From the NCBI GenBank assembly GCA_002633005.1, contig NMRA01000322.1:436001-500000 (forward strand): a stretch of 64,000 bases of DNA, written 5' to 3'. Shown here in pieces: positions 10,102 through 22,100 of this stretch (position 1 is the first letter of the stretch; each line of letters begins with the position of its first letter). Position numbers and translations under genes: made by a program. Below the pieces are notes generated by a model. The model searched no databases. It was not told where the DNA came from and was given only the letters and a program-made list of their open reading frames with translations. The DNA comes from Phoronis australis (lineage: Eukaryota; Phoronida; Phoronidae).

Positions 10102-13100
10102 CTGAAAACGGTACACAAAAAACAATTTGATTGTCAAGTTAAATACGCCACATATTAACAGCTACAGCCTAAGTACAGTAAGTTTTAGAATTGTGTACAT
10201 AAAAATTGTACATGACTGACAAGGTGCGTGTAAACTAATTATTAAAAGAAACGAAGGGTCAGCTATGGGTTACTAATACATGGGCAAAGGCAAATTAGGA
10301 CCAGATGGCATCTATTATTAAGCAATACAAGAACATCCTCCAATACACTGATAAATAGTGATTAAGCAATACCACAAGAAAGTCTTGCAATAGCTAAATC
10401 AGCATTTCCTTTGCAAGTAACCGTAACAGGGGAGAGTTTTGTTCTTCATGGTTCAGTACTGCTAGAGATATGAAGTGCTTATCCTACCACAGACGTATAA
10501 AAAAGGTACTTTCCCGTGGATGAAATGTATCCTCGCAAATGCATAAAGTGTTTGTTCACAACAAGACACATGGATGTGAAAGCTGCCAGAATTGTCCTTA
10601 TTTTCTCTCAGTGTTTGGAGATTCCTTTTTATACCAGCTTCTATGTCAGCTTTAAAACTCCGATAAAATATGAAATTTATGAGTTTAAAAATTTCTTTTG
10701 TACATTTTTAAACTCCAATGTAATTTGGTCAATGTCCACACCGATTATTTCAGTATTATTAATGGGAAATTACCTCAGATTGCATTGCTATTGTACGAGT
10801 ATCTCAATGATGCTACCTGTCCTGGAAATATAACTCAAATAAAAACAGTATTTTTAGGACAAAAACGTACTCATTTTAATAATCTTTAACGGAATTTTGC
10901 GGTGTTTTTACTAAAAAGTGGTCTTTGCCCGACACCCTCGAGCACGAATCAACAACAGCGTACTGGACTCACCTTTGTTGCTGGTGCTAACTCTCCGATG
11001 ACTTCCAACATGAGGTCATGAAGTTTAGGATGATAGGCGTATACAGAACCATCTATGGCCACAGTGGCTTTAGGTTTATTGATGTGGCGAAGAAGCACCG
11101 ACGTGACTAAAATGGAAGTGATAGAAAAATGACATAATCAATGGCACAGTCTTATAAGTACATAACATTTACAAAAGTCACAAACGCCAACTCTTAGATT
11201 CAAGGTACACAAGATTTTGAGATCTAATTAAAAATAGTTACATTAGTGCTGTGGTTGGCAAGTCTTATGTACACGCTTGTGTTAATCATTATGCAGGCCT
11301 ACTTAATGAAAAATTCAGGACATGATGCAGTGTTCGGATCTGAGGACGTTCTTACGACACTGCTGCTGTTTTATTGCGACAGATGCAGAAGTTAACAGTG
11401 CATGTGCGTCACCAGGGCATATAAAATTCTCAAATTTCTTCGAAACTGGCACAAGGAATTTGCATAGATAAAACATGCCTCAATAATTGTGCGTTCCTAT
11501 GTTTGCTGGTTCTCACATTTAGCTTAAAAGTTCATCCCTTTTCCAGTCCTTGAGGACCTTGGGCACATAATGAAGGTAAAATTTAAACACTGCACATACG
11601 TGTGGATACTGAGGGCTTACTATTACCAGATATTAAAAACTACTTTCTAACCCAGTTCCCTAAAACAAAACAATGTTCGTTAACCCTTGACAACCCTCAA
11701 AAGTTTGGAGCATATTTTAAAATCTCCTTACCAAGTGTGCTAAAAAGCAAGCAAGACCTACACTTCAGCAGAGTTAATGACAACTACATGGAGAGACCAC
11801 CTAAGGGCTGTTCCAATGAAATCTGTATGGGAGGCGGGGGAAGGCACCTTTTTTTCGAAACCACCACCCATATTTTTCTTTTATTTCTTCAGCCTGTCAC
11901 CCGTAATTTTTTAAAAGTTTGAAATGCAACCACCCGTAATTTTTTTGTTCTTGTGATTGACTGCACAGGCGCTTGAGTTTATCTGTTCCTCAATCACCAC
12001 TAACGTCATTCATTACTAAGAAAACATATGTTTCTTATATATGGTTATTAGCCATGGAGAAATTTGAGCACCTGTGGTTAAATGGTGTTATGGGCATGCC
12101 GATGAGGAGATCGGAGGGAGAGAAAAAGTCGGAGCTTTTCGCAAGTTGCATTTTTGTTTCAGTTTTTGATTCTGTGCGTATGGTTTATAAAATTTACTAA
12201 AATTACCCACCAACAAACATTTATGGCCCAATGAAACAACAACGACCTGTAAATTTTAATTTCTTTGAAGTACGACCACCAGCCATTTTGAATTTAAATC
12301 AAACGCGACTACCCATAAATTTTTATTTCAGTTGCCTTCCCCCCCTCCCACACAGATTTTGCTGGAACAGCCCTAACAAAAACCATGTCTCGATTTTCCA
12401 TTTACAAGAGAGTCACAGTTTTAACTTGAATCTCGCTTTTATCTCTCAAGTGTTACGCCAGTGTGCATGACGGGGTGCAAAACAATGATTGCTTGAAATC
12501 AACAAAATGCACATTAGTACCCCCTTAAAGTGGCTATTTGTCACAAAAACAGATTTTTTCTTACAGATCACTTATCATTACCAAATTGGTATCAAAATAA
12601 TCCTTACACAAAATAGGTGTCATTCGTGGCCTTAGAAAGTACAGTTCATTATAGCTAGAGAACAAGTTCTACAAGTTGTCTTGTCACTGCGTGTCATTTT
12701 ATCCGTCAAGCATGGTCTTGAGGAATAACGAACTATAACTTCTTTGCTAGACCAAGAAACCTTTTGAGCTGATAAAAAGAATAATTTAATACACATTTTA
12801 TAGCAGTAAATGGTTTATATCAAAATTTAATTTCTTTGACAGAATACAGGTTTATTCTTGATTTAAAATGTCACAAAAAGTTTCAATGGTGTGGCACCAT
12901 CATGTGTTGACCTATTACAGTTAGTATGAGAAGCTTTCTGTGCATGAAGTTATGAGAAGCCATTGCTGCATCAAACTACCGACGCGCGGAAATGAAATCT
13001 CTTAGAAAATTAGGCTGGTCGAATGTGGTGTAGTTGGTACACAAGAGACTCAGTACACAAGAGTTAAAACACTAGTTAACAACAAAGGCACGTATACAGT

Positions 13101-16100
13101 AAAAAGACAGTCCAATCTTAACCAAAAGATAAGAGGAGGCAGTGTGGCCTGGTTGATAAGTGCCCGCTTTCTTTACTCGAGGTCGTGGGTTCAAGTCCCA
13201 CCAGGTCACACTGCTAAACCCTTGAGCCAGGTTTCTAGCTCCTCAGCTCGGTTTTAACCATATATCAATAAAGNNNNNNNNNNNNNNNNNNNNNNNNNNN
13301 NNNNNNNNNNNNNNNNNNNNNNNNNNNNNNNNNNNNNNNNNNNNNNNNNNNNNNNNNNNNNNNNNNNNNNNNNNNNNNNNNNNNNNNNNNNNNNNNNNNN
13401 NNNNNNNNNNNNNNNNNNNNNNNNNNNNNNNNNNNNNNNNNNNNNNNNNNNNNNNNNNNNNNNNNNNNNNNNNNNNNNNNNNNNNNNNNNNNNNNNNNNN
13501 NNNNNNNNNNNNNNNNNNNNNNNNNNNNNNNNNNNNNNNNNNNNNNNNNNNNNNNNNNNNNNNNNNNNNNNNNNNNNNNNNNNNNNNNNNNNNNNNNNNN
13601 NNNNNNNNNNNNNNNNNNNNNNNNNNNNNNNNNNNNNNNNNNNNNNNNNNNNNNNNNNNNNNNNNNNNNNNNNNNNNNNNNNNNNNNNNNNNNNNNNNNN
13701 NNNNNNNNNNNNNNNNNNNNNNNNNNNNNNNNNNNNNNNNNNNNNAGTTGAGCGGCTCTAATGGATAACACAGAACAGATGTAGCGCACTATGTTGATGT
13801 CATCATCTGTGGACAGACCATCCAGCTCAAGAGTCTTTAAAACGGCCAGAGTATTCTCCACTGACGACCCCTGATCTCTGAAATACAATGCAGTTCACAA
13901 AAAGATCAGGTCAGAGCATTTTGTTAAACATGACATTACCTTTACACTCCTCATTCAAGGGCAAATGGAATGGCGTGTTCAACAAAACGTCTTAAACTTT
14001 AATTCTTTAAACAAAAGTCAAGCCATGTTTTAAAAGAAGGCAGTTAAATTCCAAAGTTAAGAACACTTAAATTTTCAGGCCACGCAGTAGAGCACTCAGT
14101 TTCATTACGTGAGAGTGTAAGTCCACTCAAATTCACAATAGGCCAATGGCATAAACTTCCTGCAGCTGACAACATCTTACCTCTCAACATCTGAGATATT
14201 AGACATGGAAAATGACCCTTCTTGGAACAGATTCTCGGACCCTTTCCCTTGGAATGCAAGGCCGTCTTTAACAAGTTTAGCTAGCACCAACCTCACCAAC
14301 TCCCCCATGTAGAAGCCCGAGAAATGCTTCTCAAATCTGACAACAAAAATTTCATAAACTGTTAAAGGTACATCATTTCTTCAAAAATCCCCTGGTATGA
14401 ACAAGATTTTTTTCACAGCTTTAGCGACTGGCTGGAATCTGGTGGGGAGTCATAAAAGAAAGGATTGCGGCTAAGTTCCCACTTATGGTAATTCTGCACC
14501 TACTTAGTTCACAATATGTCCGACAAAAGGAATTCTATTTTGTTAAATTTCTCCACAAAAGTAAGGATTAATAAGATTAGTTTTTTACAAGCATGGTTTA
14601 CAGTGTGTACATGTCCCGTTATCTGCAAAATGGGGTAATCAGCCTTTGTCAATTATTTCTGTGCCAAATAAGTAGAGAATTACCCAAGTTAAAAAACTAA
14701 TTTCGTTGCTTGTGCAGTTATTTTCAAAATGTTGCAGGACATCGCCTTTTTTCTTAAAACACTGAGATTTCAGAATGAGTCGAGCGCAGATCAACGCCAA
14801 TACTAAATGCTACTGTGGCCTCAAAATACTTCACTGCGCAAGCAGGAACTGAAAGAAGTGTACAGTACTAACACCGCATGTTACTACAGTTTTTAGGTAC
14901 AAATCCTGGTTTTTTTGCCGTTTTGAATGAGCACAATATACTTTTGTTATTCCAACTTGAACATCTGCAATGCCTGATAAACAACTGAATCATCATTTCA
15001 TGATCAAAATCTTGCGTGAGTAACAACATAGGCAGTGTTTATGACGTTCATCATTTCATCGAGGATCAGTCTTGATTTTTACAAGGAGCTCAAAGTGAAC
15101 AGTGCGATTTTTCTGGCGAAAGTGAAGACAAAGCACTTGACCACAGCAAGCCAGGTACGTGTGAAGTTGCTCAATGTTCTCTTGATCCAGCCACACCAGG
15201 GTCTGCAGGATTAGTGAGGTGTGGGGTTCAGACTGCTCTGGCTGTGCGAGAAGTTGAGCATGTAAGCTTGAGTGAAAATCTGAATAAAGGGTATGCCTCC
15301 TTTTGTTACTATCGACCCTTTTAGTTTCCATGCCGTGAGAAAAGTATTTGGAGAAATTTGGAATAATGTGAATATTTGGATACGTGGTATGCCTCTTTTT
15401 GTTTTTATCCAACCTTTTAATTTTCATGAGCTCAGAAAATGTTTGGAGATATTAAGAATAATGCAGTTATCTGACAATTAATGGTACCCTTCTGTTTACT
15501 TCTCTGTTGGCGCTTTCAGTTTCCATGCGAGAGAAAACATCTGGAGAAATTTTGAATAATGCGAAAATCAGAGGATAAATGGTATGCTTCTGTTTGTTTC
15601 TGTCGGTGCTTTTAATTTTAATGAGCTGGGAAAAACATTGGGAAAAATAACCAACTACAATACTGACAACAATGTAAACAGTGAAGGATCTCCTGGTCAC
15701 ACATTGCTGACACACTGCTTGTGACTCACCAAACGCACTGGATGACCTTTCCAGTTTAACAGAGCATGTGAGAGTGAATTGCAAGTAAGGCATGAATGGC
15801 GACATGTAGAAGGGCAACTGAGCTTTTGGATTTTAGTTATTAGTAAACCACATAATGAAATGCTTTATACGTTATTATCATTGATACCGGGATTAGCACT
15901 TTAAGAAGCTATCTCAACACTGGTTCCAGATCCTTTTTGCCACTTTTCAATAATTCAGTTTTCTTTAAATAGCAAATATTGTTTACAGCATCGCAGGCCG
16001 TTTCAGCCACATAATGAGTATTTTTCATAATCATGAGAAGAGGGTCATGTATTATGGTTGGCTCAGGGTTGTACTAATGTGTATCTGTAGAAGACGTGGC

Positions 16101-19100
16101 AAGTTTTCTCATTCATCATTACGACCATCACTGGTGAAAGCCTTACGTGAAAGATCCTACGTGATTGGAATTTCTGTCCACCTCTAAATCGTACTCGGTC
16201 TTGATGAACTGTAGACATCCGTTGTCACCAAACGCACCCCACTCAACGTCAATTATCACCTTGAATGAAAACGTATGTCTAGTAACAACAGTAATTCAAA
16301 TGCGATAGTGCTAGCTTGAAACAGACACTCGACTGCAGTGTACCAGAGAGCGTTGTATAGACCAAAGTTTTTGCGAGAACGGCGAGATCTTGCAAGAACT
16401 CACAGAGTATATCGCGAGTATACACATGAGCTTACTACCAAGATGGCGGCCACTGAAGTGATTGGTCGGTGAGGTTGGAGAGTTGAACTGTGGGATTAAA
16501 TTCATATTCCATAAGCAGAAATTTTGGCTTGGGTGAAACCTCAAGTCTTGTAGTTCATGGATTGTAACCCATGTCAATCTTCCAATAATTACAAACACTT
16601 TCCAGCAAGTTGGATCATGCGCCATCCTCCAGCAGTCCTCCAGATGTCCAGCTGTGGCCCATTTGACAAAGAATTCTAGAATGCACTGCAGTAAGAAATC
16701 CTCCACAGATTAAGTGAAAGTCACCTAAAAATAACTTTCAAATGTCAATCACTCAGGTTATGCTACACCTCGTTCCTGGAAAAAGTTTGCTTTCTTTTCT
16801 GGAGGTAAGTGCCATTTACACAGCTGTATGAAATTATCCCAATTTATTTTTTGAAATTAGCCTGTTTACAATATCTAGTGCCTAGACCCAATCCCCCCTC
16901 AAGAACAGAGGTCTGAAAAACAACTTTCAAAAGCTTAATTTGAACCATGTTATGTACAGACAAAAGTTTCAATTAAATGACATCTGCACATATCAGTAGT
17001 TGTGATGGTTAAGTTCATGGTCCATAAGTAAATAGATCAATTAATTACCAAAGCGCCTACTATTTGCTAGAATGGGTACAAATCTGGATGCATGAGCTGC
17101 CGTCAATGATAAGACAGTAGATTACAAAAAAATTGACAAATTTCATTGAAATATGTTTAACATTGCTGACGGAAAATAACAGCCACTAACTGGTTAGACA
17201 AATACGGCATTTTTGCTTTCAAACTTTGTCAACTATCATTGAGTAGAGGTTTCATTGAGTTATTTTTAGAACTACAAATGTCTACAATATATTAATTTTC
17301 TTTTGAAAAAGAGTGAAATGTCACAAAATATAATTTAAAAATCATACTACAGTGGAACATCATTACCATAGGACACAACATGGTGGACAAGTGAAATTTG
17401 GGAATAAAGCAGAAAATATGTCAAACCCGTCTGGAAGTAGGAAAGTATCACCCTCTCACTGATAGCAACCCACTTGTTAAACTTCATGAAAATTCGTCAA
17501 GAACTCCAAAGATACAGCAGCAATAATAAAAAAATGCCACTGGGAGGCACAGTGATGATTGGATCCAACCGAAACAAGTCGTCATCTGTTGTCATGTCCA
17601 TAGGAATATGCTTGCCACATTTCACCATGATACTGTAAGTTGCTTAAGAGATGCAGCTGTGGATGTAAAAAATGCCACTAGGGTGCGCCGCACTAATTGA
17701 ACTCATTCAAAAATCAGCACGAGTAATTTTCTTCTCAGCAGGAACACATCTGCCAATTTCATAATTATATATCCTATGAGTGGTTTGGCAGATAAAGAGG
17801 TGGACGCCAAAACACAGAGAGCAGTAAATAATAAAAATGGCCTATAGATTGAGCTGTATATGTCACATCCAACTGAAAATGGGAAGGCATAATCATCTCT
17901 TTAATAGAAATCTCTTCGCCAACTTTCATGAAAATCCATCTGGGATTCTTAACTTTTCAGAGACAAAGGGAAAATGCTAAAATTGGCACTTAGGAGCAAA
18001 GTCTGCAAGTTGTAGTCACCTTCAAAGAAGCATACAAGTATGTATATGAGGGGACAGAATAGGTTGGTCATTGGTTTCTAGGGGGCTACTTGGGCAATTA
18101 TTTTTGTTCTAAATTGGTGAGATTTTACCAATGATATGGACATGACAATAGCCAACCTGCTTGGGATCATCGACTGGCTCCGCCCACTTGTCAATCCGTT
18201 CTAGGTGTTCCATATAGCAGGCATTGGACCCAGTGCCCAGGATGAGTCCTATCTCACAGTGATGGTCCAGGTAAGCTCCGGCCATCATGGTGCCTGTAGT
18301 GTCATTCAAGATGGCTACCACGTTGACCGACACGTCCTGTGAGTATTAGATTGCTGAGTGTTAAAGCGTGAAAATCAGGTAACATGATCACAGAACACAT
18401 ACCCACACTCACATATGTTATACAGATATACAGGCCTCAACATAACCGAGTATATGCTCGAAAGGATGAGTAGAAAAAGTGAAATATGAATAGGACATTG
18501 ACCTCACTCGTATTATATCATCAAACCGGTATGGAGCGGGCATTCGTCTGTTTTTGTCTGTCATTTTTACAAGTCCAAATCTGGATATATGAGCATGCAT
18601 CTTCGCCTGAGTCGAGTGCTGCATATATATATAATGTATATAGTGACTCTTCACCAGTTTAGCACATAATATGGAGAGCAATGCATGTGGAATTTTCTTT
18701 TGTCAAATTTCTCAGCTACAAGATTTATGTATTTTTAAAACCTTACTAGAAACTTTCTTAATATTGTCACAAAAGAGCACATTATTTGGAGCAAATCAGT
18801 ATTTGAAAAATGTAAAAACAGCAGTATCAGCAATTATTCTATAATAAATTTGGTATGCACAGGCTTTGTAACTGTTCCACCACGAGTCTTGACAAAAACC
18901 TACTCATTGTATTGAACACAAGTACAGGGAAATGTATACAAAAGGGGACAACCAACACCATGAACTGTAATGTGGAATTATTCCCTCTTTAGACTGTAAA
19001 TGCTGTTCCCAACATACTGGACTGCAAAGCAGGCTCTTCGTTGCTGTGGTAACCTTTTTAGATTTTCAAAAGTGTCCAACTAGTTATGGTACATTTTTGA

Positions 19101-22100
19101 TAGAAAAACATTGTTTACTTTAGGCCATTTATTTTTTAAAAACATTGTTGGTATGTAGTGTGTGCAGTTTGTCACACAGATGCAATTCCAAAATATGTAG
19201 TTGTCATGGCAACGATGAAGTCAAAGCTTGGCAACTCCCTTAAGTCTTCATGATTGGTTACTAAAATGATTTGAGCATTGTTGCCTAAATTCTAACAAGG
19301 TACTAAAATTGGAGAAAACGCCTGGTTACCAAGATAATGATATCCACTTCAACTTAGCAAGACCCTTAAGTTTTAATGAGTCAATCAAAGTACTATTAGA
19401 AAGGTTGCCTGCTGCAGAAAATTCCAAGCCCTTTAACATAAATTTTCCCTCAAACAAAAATTTGCTTATTTAGGTTGGCAAAATACATGGTTACCATGAC
19501 AACGGTGCATAATTCAGTTTAGCAAGCTCTAAAAGTTTCAAGTGAGGGCCACTTTAAGCACTTTAAGTACTTTAAGTACAGTTGTCTGCTTCTAACATGA
19601 CTGCTATCAAATCTAAAATTAATGATTTTCGCCATCAACACAAATTGGCAAAAGTAAATCTGGTGAATTTTCACGAAAGGCTTCCCTGATGAACATAAAA
19701 ATAATCTCAACATTCAGGAATAAGATGGCACAAAGCAATGCAACAATAGTCAATGACAAGAAACAAACATGTATCAACCAGACGTTGAATTCCTTTTCAA
19801 GAAGTACAAGCACCTGAGTTCAGTTTGCTCACCCCTATTTCTGCAATGGCCTCTTCTAGACACCGTGCTGCATCCTGCCCTACCCCATCGGGGCACTTGA
19901 AACTCTTCGTCCAGGTGACTAGGAAACCACTGTTTATGCTCTTTTGCTCCATGGGAAAGGAGAAAGTAAATCCTAAAGGGCCAGACAGGAATGAAAATCC
20001 TCATCAGATACCCAGCTCATAACCGACAATACAAATAAAATTAATACAAAAATAGTTTCGGCAAAATCTTAACAATGTCATCTAGTCTCGTTTGAGATAT
20101 AAAAATATCGAAGAAAACTCATGGAAAATTAAAGGTGCAGCAAACCAGTCCTCTATTGAAAAGTTTTTGATAACGGACACTTGATGCTTTAACACCAGTC
20201 TCAACTTTTTCATAACGAGAAGCAGTCTAAATCGAAAGTATTTTTTGCAGAAAATGGATTTACAGCACCTTCAACTGCAAATCATTAGAAAACAATGCTA
20301 AGAATGTGATATACAGTCGAACAAGACAAGTATTTTTTGGGGAAAAATACAGCAGAATTGCACAACTTAACTTCAAAGTCCATCTGTCATCCACAAAAAG
20401 TGACTAATTCTGGAACAATGCATGTCTTAACATTAAAGCTCCATGCAGCATAATTTTAGAAATTCACAAATTTAAGTCATGTAACCACAGAGTTTTTCCT
20501 TTGCATGTATTTCAAAAATTGTAAATTTTGAGATTTTTTTCTGGAAATTTCCTCAGAGGGGAAGTGAATTACTTAGTAATAGACGTTGCGAGATGGTACA
20601 TTAATCAGGAATTGTTTAAAAGATATTTCTGACAAGCTTTTGCGTTCCATGCCTCTTTAAACAGAAAGTTACCTAACAAACGGGTTAATTCAATCCCTAA
20701 CACAAAATCACAAATGTAGTGAACAAAGTCATAGTGGCATACCAAGAGGTAAGTGTTGGTGTTCACTTAAGTGTTCATCTTTTACAAATCTGGAAATACT
20801 CTCTGCCAAGTAACGATACACCTAAAACAAAGGGAAGTGATTTAGTATACCAAGGATGAAATCGTCACAGGTAGCAGTAACAGGACAACTGATATTCACT
20901 AAATGGTGCTCATACAAACAACCAAGAGCAACACTTAGCCTTGAAATGTGCCCATGGCTGCACCACAAACAGAAAGGATCCAGGCGTGTTTATAAGTATC
21001 ATAAAAAGCCATGAGATGGCACCGAATATATCAAAGAGCAATTAAGCTAAAGATATAAAAGTAAACACTAAAACTGCTACTAGCGGGCAAAGTGGTAGTC
21101 AGGGTTGTCTTAAAGTCAGCAATGGTATGAACACATCCGTTAAGTTTAAAAAGCGAACACCAAAAATGGACTCCAAAAATAGAGAAAAACAGCCGCTAGG
21201 TGGTGCAAAAATGCAACGGATCCACTCGAAAATGAACAGAATCGTCGTCTCTTCAATGGAAACCATTTCCCAAATTTCATGGAAAACCATCTAGGAACAC
21301 CGAAGATACAGAGGCAAACAAAAATTAACTACAAGTGACACTAGGGGATACAGTGTAAGTTAGTCTGAAATTTGGCATCATCTGTTGCCAGCTCCACAGT
21401 AAAACATGCATCAAATCTCACAAAGTTCCTACAAAGGGTCAAGGCGATACAGCCATAAATTAAAAAAAATCACAACTAGGGATGCTAAAGTAATAAAACC
21501 CTCCCGAAAATCAACGTCAGCCACAATCTTCTCATCAGAAACACATCTGACAATTTTCACAATCATCCCTTCAACAGTTTGGTTGATAGGGAGGCGGATG
21601 CAAAGAACGGATTCAAAAATTTTTAAAATGCCAACTAGTTGTAGTAGAATATCTCAAATCCCTCTCAAAATTGGATAAGTTTTCTCCCTCCTTAGTATAA
21701 CCCTATTTGCCAAATGTCATGAAAATCCATTCCGTAACTCTGAAGATACAGAGCCAAACATAAGAAATTAAACTTTCCACTCGGGGGCAATCAAAATTCA
21801 CTGCCATCTGTTGTCAGCTTCATAGGAACACATCTGACAAATCTCATTAAGACCCATTGAGGGTACACAGCTACAGACGCCAGAGCAGCAATATGCACCC
21901 ACCTATAATAAATATAAGGGCGCACAAAAAGGCACCTTTGTCAGAAGTGAGTGAGCAAAAGTAGTTCATCAGTATGGGAGTATCCCATGTGACAACCTTA
22001 AGGCATGCAAGTATTCCATGTAGACCTTTGTATCACATACACTGCCCATGTACATTTTAACTTTCTTACTCAAATTTTCCAAAGCTTTGGCACTTAAAAG

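Noticed and set aside
13142-13211. Functional tRNA gene
   Set aside because: Only about 64 bases between stem ends, with degenerate D and anticodon arms. A SINE head fits better.
15056-15817. Minus-strand frames with repeated RHTLY/KHTIY phrases
   Set aside because: Explained by the ~97-base tandem repeat in the hexokinase intron.
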